NCBI GenBank assembly: GCA_026421215.1
Contig: JAPKBN010000006.1
Location: 1-64,000, forward strand
Origin: Dehalococcoidia bacterium
GTDB lineage: Bacteria > Chloroflexota > Dehalococcoidia > Lucifugimonadales > Lucifugimonadaceae
Direction of reading: 5' to 3'
DNA: 64,000 nt
Shown: piece after piece, positions 51,401-59,738 of the stretch
Position numbering within the stretch: position 1 is the stretch's first letter
Layout of the letters: each line of letters opens with the position of its first letter
Program-made: the position numbers and the translations under genes
Notes under the pieces: generated by a model
Told to the model about the DNA's origin: nothing
The model's input: only the letters and a program-made list of their open reading frames with translations
The model's database searches: none

Positions 51401-52801
51401 TTAGGCGAACTGATACTCCCTGAGTGAGACAACGAGTTGAAGGATCTCGGTCACCTTCGTAGCTCCGCCTTGCCCGGGACGATCGTCTTCCCAGTCAAAT
51501 TCGCCAAGTTTCCGGGCATGGTCTAGCAGTTCACCCCTTGATTCGCTGGGGATCTCAAGCGGACCCATCACATCCAGACAGGCATCGACCACGGCCTCAG
51601 GATCGCTGCCAGATGACTTGATACGGTCGATGATCTTGACCACGCCGGGCCGGGACAGATCACTGATCATCTCTGCCGTGAAGTTGGTGCGCTTCATCAG
51701 CGTGCCACTGTTGATCCATTCAATTCCGGAGTGCCAGCCTTCGACGCTTGGCGGATTTAGAAGCTCCTGCCCCATAAATCCGATCTGGCTGGCCCAACTC
51801 ATCGTCTCCGGCACCGGGCGTTCTGCGTCCTCCACCAACCGGAGTGTTCCTATAACAACCTCGGCGGGATTCTTTACCCGTTTGAACGTGGAGTCTTTGA
51901 AGAAGTCCGAGTTGAAAATTTTCTTGAGCACCGTCCCAATGTGATAATCGCTTTCGATGAGGGCATCGGCGATGAACTGGACGGCTTCAGGATCGTTTGG
52001 CGGAGTGACCGACCACGCGGGAACCTGATGCTCATCGGCTACGAAGAAACTATAGAGGTGACGGGCAATAAAGGCCGCCGTGGCCGGCTTGGACAAGATG
52101 ATGTCGATGATCTCTTCGCCATCGAAATTGCCCGTGTGACCGAGGAAGGTCTTTTCGCCGTAATCGTGGTCGTTCGCCCGGAACTCGTAATCCCAGTCCC
52201 ATCGCCCCATATGGAACCGTGGGAGCTTGTGTTTTAGCGTCCAACCGGTGAATGCCCGTGAGCACTCCCTGACATCGGTCTCGGTGTAATTTCCGACGCC
52301 CATCGTGAACAGTTCCAGGAGCTCCCGACCCCAGTTCTCGTTCACCGAATCCGCATGGTTCTCGTGATTGTCCAACCAGTAGATCATCGCGGGACTCTGC
52401 GCCACCGCCATGAGGAGGTCCTTGTATTTACCAAGACCCATCTCACGGAACGACTCGATCATGTCTTCGATCTCATCGTAGTGATCGACTTTGGCGACGC
52501 CGGTCGCGAAAAGCTGATGGTAGAAAAGGCAGAGTTTCTCTTGGAGCGGGGCCTTTGTATTGATCATTCTCCAGACCCACGGGGCGTGACCCAGCCCGCC
52601 CATCGTTCCCGGTTTCCACCACAGTGGGTAGTAACGCAGGAACTCGTAGATATCTACGGCATCCTGATCCCCGGGGTTCAGAAGCTCCTCGACGGTAGCT
52701 TCATAGCCGAGTTCGACGCGACGCTCAAGCTCTTCTCTTGACGCGCCGAATCCAGCCCTGCGCATCAGGTGTGCCATTAGCGCGATGTTCTGGTCGGTCA
52801 T
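51401..52801 (-). CDS. DUF1800 domain protein
   Basis: About 466 residues from the ATG at 52801, which has GGGAG 9 bp upstream and gives the usual start ALMAHLMRRAGFGASREELE; the open frame extends 46 codons further up without conserved sequence. Family hallmarks are WHNHFATG-like FYHQLFATGV, NENWGRELLELFTMGVGNYTETDVRECSRAFTGW, HDYGEKTFLGHTGNFDGEEIIDIIL and ARHLYSFFV. DUF1800 and DUF1501 genes are regularly paired, suggesting a shared but unknown function. This gene comes first in the minus-strand trio DUF1800-DUF1501-NHL. Confidence 0.88.
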   Translation of the reverse strand: MTDQNIALMAHLMRRAGFGASREELERRVELGYEATVEELLNPGDQDAVDIYEFLRYYPLWWKPGTMGGLGHAPWVWRMINTKAPLQEKLCLFYHQLFATGVAKVDHYDEIEDMIESFREMGLGKYKDLLMAVAQSPAMIYWLDNHENHADSVNENWGRELLELFTMGVGNYTETDVRECSRAFTGWTLKHKLPRFHMGRWDWDYEFRANDHDYGEKTFLGHTGNFDGEEIIDIILSKPATAAFIARHLYSFFVADEHQVPAWSVTPPNDPEAVQFIADALIESDYHIGTVLKKIFNSDFFKDSTFKRVKNPAEVVIGTLRLVEDAERPVPETMSWASQIGFMGQELLNPPSVEGWHSGIEWINSGTLMKRTNFTAEMISDLSRPGVVKIIDRIKSSGSDPEAVVDACLDVMGPLEIPSESRGELLDHARKLGEFDWEDDRPGQGGATKVTEILQLVVSLREYQFA

Positions 52802-53042
52802 ATATCCGGGCTCCCATCGTGAAATTGTTACCGGCAGTGTACGGCAGACACTGGTTCCATGTGGGACCCGATTTGAATTTAGGACGTACCAACCTGGAAG
52901 CCTTGTGGGCAGGACGGTGGCGCGAAATAACCGCCACACACTGTCTTAAAATACGGCTCTGCGAAGGCAAAATGGATCTTCAGGTGTTCACTACCCGAGG
53001 AACGCTAAGAACACGTTGGCAACATATACACGTGCGTTTATT
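52802..53042 (-). other. gap upstream of the DUF1800 gene
   Basis: Contains the DUF1800 ribosome binding site (GGGAG) and presumably its promoter. I recognise no gene here. Adjacent to it on the far side is the helix-turn-helix remnant at 53043-53282. Confidence 0.4.
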
Positions 53043-53282
53043 TCAGAAGGGTGACAGTTTTATGGATCCGTATGCCCCGTTGAAGTGTTGCTCCACCGTG
53101 CGCCGGCTAACTTCAGGTCTGTCTGCCGCGACCTGGTTGTCGTAACACTCACTCACCAGTTCCAACACCTGAACTGGACGGACGGCCAGCGGCCTCGTTA
53201 GATACGCTTCTCGGCTGCTGCAGGAATGCGTCCCTATGACGAATTCGGAATCTACGATGGTAGTTGAGATTGATCCAATCAC
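53043..53282 (-). pseudogene. remnant of a LuxR-type helix-turn-helix domain
   Basis: The minus strand encodes VQVLELVSECYDNQVAADRP followed by EVSRRTVEQHFNGAYGSIKL (about 53192-53055), which follows the LuxR/NarL C-terminal domain position by position (L..RE.EVL.LV..G..NQ.IA..L..S.RTVE.H...IY.KL). Several core positions are degraded (RP for RE, EC for EG, VAAD for IA), and the protein around it is too short for a regulator: no receiver or sensor domain precedes it. A short intact frame of 79 codons remains. I treat it as a decayed fragment of a response regulator; a receiver-domain fragment lies on the other strand at 57691-57995. Confidence 0.6.
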
Positions 53283-53295
53283 CGTGGTGGAGGGA

Positions 53296-54186
53296 TTACC
53301 TCTGATCGGCGTCTATTTCAGGTTGGGCGGATGATGTGGAGGCTGACCATCCCGTGTCGGAAGCCCCATGGCGTGCCGAAAAGTAGTCCTTGGCCTTACC
53401 TACAACCTCGGCGAGGGCAAACATGGCGACCGTGGTCAATACGATCGAACCGCCCGCTGCTAGATCAGCGTAAAACGCGACAGCAAGTCCAACCCATACG
53501 CTGAGCAACCCGAACCCGATCGCCAGCAATAGAGCCGTCCGGAAGCCTCGCGCTAACCTCAGCGCCGCCAATACGGGTATCACGATCAACGCTCCCACCA
53601 TGAGTACGCCAACAACCCGCATGGATGCGGTCACTGTCGCTCCGGTCAGGATGGCCAGAGCCAGGTTCGTCGCTGTGACCCGGACGCCGCTCACGTGTGC
53701 CAGATCCTGGTCGAACGCGCTCTGGGTTAGCTCTGCGTAGAACGATGCAACGAACACGATGACGACCAACAGCAGGATTCCGATGAGCCAGAGATCGCGG
53801 TCGTTTATAGAAAGAACAGTGCCGAACAGGTAACCAAAAAGGTCTGCGTTGAAGCCGGAAGATTTACTGATCACGATTACGGCGATAGCCAGCGATGAAT
53901 AAAGGAAGATTGCAAGGGCCGCATCACCGGGCAACCGGCCGCGTGATCGGAGTTGCTCTATCCCGGCAGCGGATGATGTGGTTGCTATTAACGCGATAAA
54001 TGTCGGGTAGATGCTGGTCACGAAACCGATGGCGACGCCCATCAACGCAACGTGGGACAAGGTGTCAGCGATCAGGGAAAGTCGACGTAGGACGATAAAT
54101 AGACCGAACGCAGGCGCGAGGATCGCGACCATCGACCCTCCGATAAGGGCCCGGGTCATGAAGTCGAACTGAAAAATCTCAGGCAA
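53296..54186 (-). CDS. metal ABC transporter permease (ZnuB/MntB family)
   Basis: A 296-residue membrane protein with about eight hydrophobic segments. MTRALIGGSMVAILAPAFGLFIVLRRLSLIADTLSHVALMGVAIGF is the family N-terminus (FI.lRr.sl..DalSH..l.Gva), and ATNLALAILTGATVTASMRVVGVLMVGALIVIPVLAA matches the late membrane core. It forms the channel for zinc or manganese uptake with the ATPase encoded just upstream (13 bp). The tail after residue 280 is polar. It is the last gene of the fur-znuA-znuC-znuB unit. Confidence 0.9.
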   Translation of the reverse strand: MPEIFQFDFMTRALIGGSMVAILAPAFGLFIVLRRLSLIADTLSHVALMGVAIGFVTSIYPTFIALIATTSSAAGIEQLRSRGRLPGDAALAIFLYSSLAIAVIVISKSSGFNADLFGYLFGTVLSINDRDLWLIGILLLVVIVFVASFYAELTQSAFDQDLAHVSGVRVTATNLALAILTGATVTASMRVVGVLMVGALIVIPVLAALRLARGFRTALLLAIGFGLLSVWVGLAVAFYADLAAGGSIVLTTVAMFALAEVVGKAKDYFSARHGASDTGWSASTSSAQPEIDADQR

Positions 54187-54199
54187 GGATCAACTGTCC

Positions 54200-55060
54200 T
54201 TATCTGTGCTCATGAAGGGCGTCGTGTAGGAGGACATCTACGGGAAAGCCGTACAACTCTGATAAATGCTCGCCGGTTATGTGGTGAGGTGGCCCGTGGA
54301 ACACGACCGTCCGGTTGATACAGGCGCACACGGTCGCTCCCTGCATGACCGCACCTATGTCGTGCGAGATCAAAAACACGGTCATTCCATGTTCACGATT
54401 GAGTGATGAAATGAGTTCATGAAACCGATCACGCCCTACCGCGTCCACTCCGGAGACCGGCTCGTCAAGAAAAAGAAGGTCAGGCTGGCCGACGATGGCG
54501 CGCGCAATCAATGCCCGTTGACGCTGTCCGACCGACAACGATTCGATCGGTCTCCGTCGGAGGTGAGATATACCGGCGACGTCCAGCGCTTCAAGAATCT
54601 CTTTACGGCCGTGTCTGCGGAAGATAGCGAGCGGGTTGAATCCCCTGTACAACCCCTGTTCAACGATCTCCTCTACCGTCGCAGGAAAACGGGTTCCCAT
54701 CCCTTCCACACGTTGCGGGACGTAACCCACCCGGGACCAGTCCCTGAACCGGGCGGAGGACTCTCCAAATAGCTCGACCGAACCTCGAGTTGGTTTCAGC
54801 AGGCCGAGGGCGAGACGGAGTAACGTGGTTTTCCCACTTCCGTTTGGGCCGAGAATGGCGGCGAACTCGCCTTTACGGACCTGGAACGATACGTCCTCCA
54901 CGGCGGGCTCTCCGCCTCCATACGAGTACCAAGTGTTCGTAAACTCACAGACCACCGGCCGATCGGTCGCGAGCTCTGGCCCATGTGACTCTTCAGGACT
55001 CAGCGCCACCGATTCCATGGAATCGGTGGCGCCCATGTTTTCGTTCGGTTCGATGATCAC
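54200..55060 (-). CDS. metal ABC transporter ATP-binding protein (ZnuC/MntA family)
   Basis: A 286-residue ATPase. Walker A GPNGSGKTTLLRL, Q-loop region VGYVPQRVE, signature LSVGQRQRALIARAI, Walker B DLLFLDEPVSGVD and the switch His in VFLISHDIGAV are complete. An N-terminal extension of ~40 residues precedes the domain (starts MIIEPNENMGATD), including a duplicated-looking ATDSMESVALSPEES part. Its start overlaps the stop of the substrate-binding protein gene (ATGA, 55057-55060). Powers divalent metal uptake. Confidence 0.92.
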   Translation of the reverse strand: MIIEPNENMGATDSMESVALSPEESHGPELATDRPVVCEFTNTWYSYGGGEPAVEDVSFQVRKGEFAAILGPNGSGKTTLLRLALGLLKPTRGSVELFGESSARFRDWSRVGYVPQRVEGMGTRFPATVEEIVEQGLYRGFNPLAIFRRHGRKEILEALDVAGISHLRRRPIESLSVGQRQRALIARAIVGQPDLLFLDEPVSGVDAVGRDRFHELISSLNREHGMTVFLISHDIGAVMQGATVCACINRTVVFHGPPHHITGEHLSELYGFPVDVLLHDALHEHR

Positions 55061-56016
55061 TGCTCACATTCCAGCGCGGTCACGAGACTCGCCAGGTTCT
55101 GTTCCATAAGGGAGAAGTAGGTCTCGCCGGACTCTTTCTGGTTGCTGGTGAGGTTTTGCAGAGTGTGGAGGGGAAGTGATTCGACATCCGTTTCACGGGC
55201 CAGAGTGTCGCTCAAACGGTCAGAGTCGATAGGACTCACAAGGACATACCCGATACCGCTGTCAGAAATAGCGTTGCTTAAGTCAGCGAGCGCCCGCGGG
55301 CTTGGCTCTGACTCCGGGTTGATCCCGTTTATCCCGACTGCGTTAACGCCATATCGGGTGGCCATGTAGTTGAAGCTATCGTGGGATGTGATGAATGTGT
55401 CGCGGGAGCAACTCCCAAGGCCTTCTATGAACTGGCCGTCCAGCCCAGTAAGCCGATCGACAAGCGCATCAGAGTTCGCGAGGTATACCGTCCTGCCGTC
55501 TGGATCGGCCTGCACGAGTCCCTCGGTAATAGCGCGTGCCTGCGTGACGGCGAGAACCGGATCGAGCCATATATGCGGATCAATATCGTCAATGAGATCT
55601 GTAGCGACCCCATTGGAGTCAAAATGCCGGGCGACGGAACTTGAGCTTGCCTGCACCGCGATATCGGGAGCGTCCCCGGCATCAAGCAACGCATCGATCC
55701 ACGACTCAAAACCGAGGCCGTTATACACGATCACATCGGCGGCAGCGATCTTGCGGAGATCGCCGGGGGTTGGCTCAAAATCGTGCGCGTCGCCACCGGA
55801 GGGGACGACCTCGTCCACATGCACCCGATCGCCGCCAATCTGGCCAGTGAAATACTCAAGCGGGTACATAGAAACGACCACGCGTACAGTCGCTGAACTG
55901 GCGTAACCGTCGTCAGTGGAAGCGCCGTTTCCCGCGCAGGATGTTGAGATCATAGCCAGTCCAATCGCTGCTAACGAAATGGTCAGGTGAGGTCGGTTGA
56001 TGAGATTTAGTATCAA
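55057..56016 (-). CDS. metal ABC transporter substrate-binding lipoprotein (ZnuA family)
   Basis: About 319 residues from a TTG at 56016, chosen because it gives a lipoprotein signal (LNLINRPHLTISLAAIGLA then MISTSC, lipobox Cys ~27). No clear ribosome binding site is visible, and longer frames run back into the fur gene, so the start is tentative. Metal-ligand positions of the cluster A-I family are seen: His in GDAHDFEPTPGDL, His in DPHIWLDPV, His in TSHDSFNYMATRYG and an acidic residue near VSPIDSD. There is no His-rich loop of the kind common in zinc-specific ZnuA. It delivers zinc or manganese to the permease; genes overlap by ATGA. Confidence 0.85.
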   Translation of the reverse strand: MILNLINRPHLTISLAAIGLAMISTSCAGNGASTDDGYASSATVRVVVSMYPLEYFTGQIGGDRVHVDEVVPSGGDAHDFEPTPGDLRKIAAADVIVYNGLGFESWIDALLDAGDAPDIAVQASSSSVARHFDSNGVATDLIDDIDPHIWLDPVLAVTQARAITEGLVQADPDGRTVYLANSDALVDRLTGLDGQFIEGLGSCSRDTFITSHDSFNYMATRYGVNAVGINGINPESEPSPRALADLSNAISDSGIGYVLVSPIDSDRLSDTLARETDVESLPLHTLQNLTSNQKESGETYFSLMEQNLASLVTALECEQ

Positions 56017-56059
56017 TAGAGGGCGTAGTTTATTGAGGCGGTTGAATATATATGGGGCA

Positions 56060-56494
56060 TCAGGAAGAAGACGAATCCAGGCAACTTCGGCATCGGATGA
56101 ACACCTCCATCCGATGGCCGACGATCTCGCCTTCGATCTCCCGGGTGAGGGATCTGAGGACGCGTTCCACGGTGGTATCACGGAACTCTTCGACGGCCCC
56201 ACACGAGGTGCAAACAGAGTGGTGATGGTGTTCAAGACGTGACGGGCTGTACATCGGGGTGCCATCAGGCAGCACCAGTTTGCAGATCACATCTGCTTTG
56301 ACCAGTAGTTTCAGTGTCCTGTAAACAGTGGCGCGGCCTACGCCTTCGAGTTCGCCCGCAATATCCTCCGCCGAGAACCCGACGTCCCTGCGCTCTATGG
56401 CCGCGACAACCTGCCGCCGCTGGCCTGTAATTCGGAGACCGGCGTCTTCCAGGGCGGCGATAACGTCAGGTTGTGATGTCCGGGTACTGATCAT
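56060..56494 (-). CDS. Fur-family transcriptional regulator (Zur-like)
   Basis: A 144-residue Fur-family repressor. The winged helix spans residues ~10-75, with GRATVYRTLKLL as recognition-helix region. It is followed by RLEHHHHSVCTSCGAVEEF, holding the His-rich regulatory metal site and the first CxxC, and by FIRCRSCLDSS with the second CxxC of the structural zinc. Co-location with the ABC genes suggests Zur or Mur type rather than iron Fur. It heads the operon; a palindromic candidate operator lies 38 bp upstream. It likely represses its own operon when the metal is plentiful. Confidence 0.9.
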   Translation of the reverse strand: MISTRTSQPDVIAALEDAGLRITGQRRQVVAAIERRDVGFSAEDIAGELEGVGRATVYRTLKLLVKADVICKLVLPDGTPMYSPSRLEHHHHSVCTSCGAVEEFRDTTVERVLRSLTREIEGEIVGHRMEVFIRCRSCLDSSSS

Positions 56495-56531
56495 TGTGAA
56501 GCGGTTGAACTTTTCGGGGATTCAAAAGTTA

Positions 56532-56555
56532 TTGATAGTAAGTATCAACTATCAA
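56532..56555. promoter_or_regulatory. candidate Fur/Zur operator upstream of the fur-znu unit
   Basis: TTGATAGT (56532-56539) and ACTATCAA (56548-56555) are exact inverted copies, and a shorter one, TTGATA (56532-56537) to TATCAA (56543-56548), lies within. Overlapping dyads of this AT-rich GATA..TATC type are characteristic of Fur-family boxes. It lies between the divergent... of two minus-strand genes, 38 bp before the regulator start, in the right place for autoregulation. A related AGTATCAATAG word lies near 56008-56018, before znuA. Confidence 0.6.
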
Positions 56556-56601
56556 ATGCATAAGGCGATGTTATGCCGGGCAACGCCATCAGTCAATCAG
56601 G

Positions 56602-57654
56602 TCAACGACCGGTGAGGCGTGACAGTTCGTTCTGTGCGAGAGTTCGACTCTCGGGATTGGTGAATCCGTAAGCTAGGGCCTGTGTTAGGTCCCGAATGGC
56701 TTCGTCCGTGTTGCCCTGCTGCGACTCGCCGAGTCCCTTGATCAGGTAAAGAATGGCGAGCGAATCGGTCTCTGGGTCAGCAAGCAACGCCTGTCGAGCG
56801 AGGGAACTGGCCTCGTCAAAACGTTCTTCCAGAAGTGCCGTTATTGCACGTCCCGTCAAGTTTTCCGTGAGATCTCTGTTGGCATCCGAGTCTCTGAGTG
56901 AAATCAGCACGGTGATCAGTATCAGCACGGCAAATGCGGTGACCGTCGCCGTACCTATAGTCGCCAAACTGGCCTGTCGAACCACAGCTTGAGTGCTCAC
57001 AAGACGACGATTCAGGCCGTACGCGATTTCGGTACTGGCACGCGGTGAGAGCCTGAGTGCGATCGCCGTTCCGGCTATCAGCCCACCGAGGTGCGCCCAG
57101 TTATCGACCCCGGTAGTTGTGAGACCCAGCGACACGTTGACGATGATGATGAGCGCGAGACCACCGAGTGATCCGGGTGCGGACGACCCCAACAGAGATC
57201 GGTTCAGGTACAGGTAGACCGCAAACGCGCCCAGCATTCCGAATATCGCCCCGCTGGCGCCCGCGCCCACGGTCGGTCCCGCCGCATAACTGGCAACGTT
57301 TCCGGCGACGCCCGCAGCGAGATAAAGTGCCAGGAAGGCACGCCAACCATAGGAACGCTCAACGATACCCCCGAATATCAACAGGGATACGCTGTTAGCC
57401 AGAAGATGGAACGCCCCAATATGCATGAACACCGGCGTAACCAGACGCCAGTAATCGCCGTCCGCGATATCGGGGCCGTATTTAGCGCCGTACTTGATCA
57501 ACACCTCAACGTTTTCGGAGCCACCAGCCAGTTCAAGTAACAGGAAATACGCCACATTGATCGCAAGCACGGTCCACATGGCCGGATTGGCGCTCAGCAT
57601 CTCGGACACACCGCCACGTTCCGGGCCTCGCTGGAACGGACTCCGTTCAAACAT
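56602..57654 (-). CDS. rhomboid family intramembrane serine protease with TPR-like tail
   Basis: A 350-residue protein. Six to seven membrane segments cover residues ~25-265, with the rhomboid hallmarks YWRLVTPVFMHIGAFHLLANS (L1 and His/Asn region), GAGASGAIFGMLGAF (GxSG with catalytic Ser) and VDNWAHLGGLIAG (catalytic His). A soluble C-terminal part (residues ~270-350) has ALLEERFDEASSLARQAL and GLGESQQGNTDEAIRDLTQAL, resembling two TPR units, likely for protein contacts. It cleaves membrane proteins within the bilayer; targets unknown. It stands between the fur promoter and the receiver-domain remnant. Confidence 0.9.
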   Translation of the reverse strand: MFERSPFQRGPERGGVSEMLSANPAMWTVLAINVAYFLLLELAGGSENVEVLIKYGAKYGPDIADGDYWRLVTPVFMHIGAFHLLANSVSLLIFGGIVERSYGWRAFLALYLAAGVAGNVASYAAGPTVGAGASGAIFGMLGAFAVYLYLNRSLLGSSAPGSLGGLALIIIVNVSLGLTTTGVDNWAHLGGLIAGTAIALRLSPRASTEIAYGLNRRLVSTQAVVRQASLATIGTATVTAFAVLILITVLISLRDSDANRDLTENLTGRAITALLEERFDEASSLARQALLADPETDSLAILYLIKGLGESQQGNTDEAIRDLTQALAYGFTNPESRTLAQNELSRLTGR

Positions 57655-57690
57655 TCAGTTGTCTCCTGTGACCTTTTTTTGTCTCTTGTG

Positions 57691-57995
57691 TTGTATGGAT
57701 TTCAGGACGGTACCGAAGTTGAGGATGGCGCAATCAGCCTCACAAGGATCTCCGGGTAGCGTTACGACTTTGTCCTAGTAGACCTGGTGATGTCGGTCAT
57801 GGACGGTTTTGAATTCCTGCGGCAGTTACGAGACATGGGCGATGATTCCAGGCCCTATCGTGTGTCCCTTTTGAGCGGAATGGTTGATCCCGCACTCCAA
57901 GCAAACGGACGCGAGTTTGGTGGCGACGCGATCCTGTGAAAATTACTTCGGCTGGACGATCTTCGACCCCCGCTTGTAGATGAACCGGATCCTTT
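57691..57995 (+). pseudogene. remnant of a response-regulator receiver domain
   Basis: Reading the plus strand in the frame of codon 57763 gives VEDGAISLTRISG, a TAG stop (57757-57759), then RYDFVLVDLVMSVMDGFEFL with the phosphoacceptor-type D in LVDL, LRQLRDMG, a middle part, GGDAIL, a TGA stop (57937-57939), then KLLRLDDL. This tracks a CheY-like receiver from helix 1 to helix 5 (...YDLVLVDLMMPVMDGFEFLRQLR...GADA.L.KP.RLDDL), with two in-frame stops, MS for MP, and the conserved Lys followed by L instead of P. No start or output domain is attached. It is a decayed gene, possibly the partner of the LuxR-type remnant at 53043-53282. Confidence 0.75.
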
Positions 57996-58024
57996 ATAAA
58001 TTACCGGGTTCTCATCCACTCAGA

Positions 58025-58783
58025 TCACGATTTATTCCACAGCTGCTCTAGGTGATACCGGGGCTGCCAACCCAATTGCGTCCGCGCCTTTGAGTTATTG
58101 AACATTCCGTGCGGAATGTCCGTGAAAACCATGTAAGTCTCGGCCCGGCTCGGCAATCGTTCCAGTGGCAACTCCATTGCGCACCGGATCGCCTCACCAG
58201 CGTCCGGCCAGGCGATGCTGTACGGGGTCATCATGTCTTTGCCGAGCGATTCCAAGCCGCTGCCGCCGGGTCCGTTTCCAACATCGGCCGGGTCGTACAG
58301 GTGATAGAAGAGCAAGGTCTGTAGATAGATGTCGTGCTTCGTCGTGAACACACGGTCTATCTCCTGTCCAAGCGCTTTTGTATGCGCATAGAGGCGTGTA
58401 CCCGGCTGCGGAGGCATGTCCGGGTTGAGATCGAAATCCCAGTCTTCGTAACTTGGCCCTGCCATCTGGTAGTGCGGCCCGGTATTAATTACGCGCTGGA
58501 TGCCGTGAGTTACGGCGGCGACCATCATGTTGTAGTTGCCACGTGTGTTGACGTCGAAAGCGCTCCTCCGGTGCGGTCTGAGAACGGACAGGTTGATGAT
58601 CGCGTCCATTCCCTCCGCCGCGTCCACCACATCATCCAGCGAGGACACGTCGATCTGGCGCCACTCGTGTGTGGTGACAGGCGATTCACCGATGTCGGTG
58701 ATCCGGAGACGATGACGATCGCCAAGTGCATCAACGACCCACGGCCCCAGCATCCCGTTTCCGCCCAGTATCAAAATGTTCAT
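58025..58783 (-). CDS. NAD(P)-dependent epimerase/dehydratase-like protein
   Basis: About 252 residues from the ATG at 58783, preferred over 58807 because GGGAG lies 7 bp upstream and the protein begins NILILGGNGMLGPWVVDALG, the Rossmann GxxGxxG of extended SDRs. DAIINLSVLRPHRRSAFDVNTRGNYNMMVAA and RLYAHTKALGQEIDRVF (Y.h.K-like YAHTKALG) follow, and the C-terminus NSKARTQLGWQPRYHLEQLW is typical for the family. It probably acts on a nucleotide sugar or similar. Its ATG overlaps the stop of the upstream SDR gene (TGATG), so the two are coupled. Confidence 0.82.
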   Translation of the reverse strand: MNILILGGNGMLGPWVVDALGDRHRLRITDIGESPVTTHEWRQIDVSSLDDVVDAAEGMDAIINLSVLRPHRRSAFDVNTRGNYNMMVAAVTHGIQRVINTGPHYQMAGPSYEDWDFDLNPDMPPQPGTRLYAHTKALGQEIDRVFTTKHDIYLQTLLFYHLYDPADVGNGPGGSGLESLGKDMMTPYSIAWPDAGEAIRCAMELPLERLPSRAETYMVFTDIPHGMFNNSKARTQLGWQPRYHLEQLWNKS

Positions 58784-59514
58784 CAGGCCGCTCCCTGCCC
58801 TTCCCATAGCCCGAGAATCGATGCCGCACGTTTGAGAAGGAATCGTCCATTGGGGATCGGTGACTGTACGTGGATCGTCCGGAACGAAACAGGATGCGGG
58901 GCATCGGCCGATTGCGCATTGGCACTGAGATCGGCGATCAGGGCTGCTTTGATTGCCGTGGCGAGGTCATCGCTGGCGAGCGCAGCACTCTCACCCGAAT
59001 TGACGGCAGCGGCGGTGTCACCGTCTACCAGGGGAAACCCGAGTCTCAGGTTGGCAATCTTGACGGTACCTTCTCGGCCAAACTCCCGGCAGACGTATTC
59101 ACAGAGATGTGCCGATAGGATTACCGGCTCAACGCCCGGAACGGGCCGCCAGTTCTCGGTGACGGTCAAGTTCTCCGAATAGTCATCCAGCAATCGCAAG
59201 GTGCTCAAGTTGACGAACCGGCCAACTCCAGCGGAACGGGCCGCCGTAAGAAGGTTGTACGTGCACCGCGTGTGGAAATCCAGGAGATCGGAAGAGGAGG
59301 CGAAGTGACCACCGTATCCTATGTGTACGATGGCGTCGGCACCTTCAACAAGGCGGTCCGTAGATTCGTCATGACCAAGATCACAGGCCACGATATTTGT
59401 TTCGCCGTCTGCATGACCTGCGAGGTCCGTCAGCACCAGATCATGGTGCGGGGCTAATAGCTCGGCGAGCGACCGGCCTAGTTCGCTCGTGGCCGAGGTC
59501 AATAACAGTCGCAA
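58783..59514 (-). CDS. divergent SDR/epimerase-like protein
   Basis: A 243-residue protein with an SDR-type fold: RLLLTSATSELGRSLAELLA as a degenerate dinucleotide loop (S-A-T-S-E-L-G rather than GxxGxxG), DLVLTDL, ADAIVHIGYGG and VGRFVNLSTLRLLDD. The catalytic YxxxK is not visible; the corresponding part reads SAHLCEYVCREFG. So it may be a non-catalytic partner of the following SDR, with which it overlaps by one base (TGATG). No promoter was identified. The upstream neighbour is the terminator of the cysteine-leader unit. Confidence 0.65.
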   Translation of the reverse strand: MRLLLTSATSELGRSLAELLAPHHDLVLTDLAGHADGETNIVACDLGHDESTDRLVEGADAIVHIGYGGHFASSSDLLDFHTRCTYNLLTAARSAGVGRFVNLSTLRLLDDYSENLTVTENWRPVPGVEPVILSAHLCEYVCREFGREGTVKIANLRLGFPLVDGDTAAAVNSGESAALASDDLATAIKAALIADLSANAQSADAPHPVSFRTIHVQSPIPNGRFLLKRAASILGLWEGQGAA

Positions 59515-59679
59515 CTTGTGCCTCCGGAATGTGGCGGTATTTCGATGGAATCTTGCCAGCGTAACTTGTAATTTATTGCCGCATACGACTCTCGGGACAG
59601 CTTAGGCGCAGCCAATGCCCGTCTCAAGGCGTTTAACGACAATTCGAACGCTGTCTCCACCGCTGCCCTGAACAGGCAC

Positions 59680-59705
59680 AAAAAAACCCCGAATATCTTT
59701 CGGGG
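59680..59705 (-). terminator. intrinsic terminator after the 44-codon ORF
   Basis: On the minus strand, CCCCGAA, a 5-base loop and TTCGGGG form a perfect 7-bp stem followed by seven T (59686-59680). It lies 33 bp after the stop of the small gene and ends the cysteine-leader unit before the SDR genes. Confidence 0.88.
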
Positions 59706-59738
59706 AATCAATTCCATTGGTCGAACCGCGTGAGTCTC

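Noticed and set aside
55057-56265. 402-residue version of the metal-binding lipoprotein starting at 56265
   Set aside because: Its first ~80 residues come from the fur gene read in another frame and would precede the lipoprotein signal peptide.
59499-59717. 72-codon minus-strand open frame over the second terminator
   Set aside because: It runs through the terminator hairpin and its T-run, has no good ribosome binding site and no recognisable protein features.
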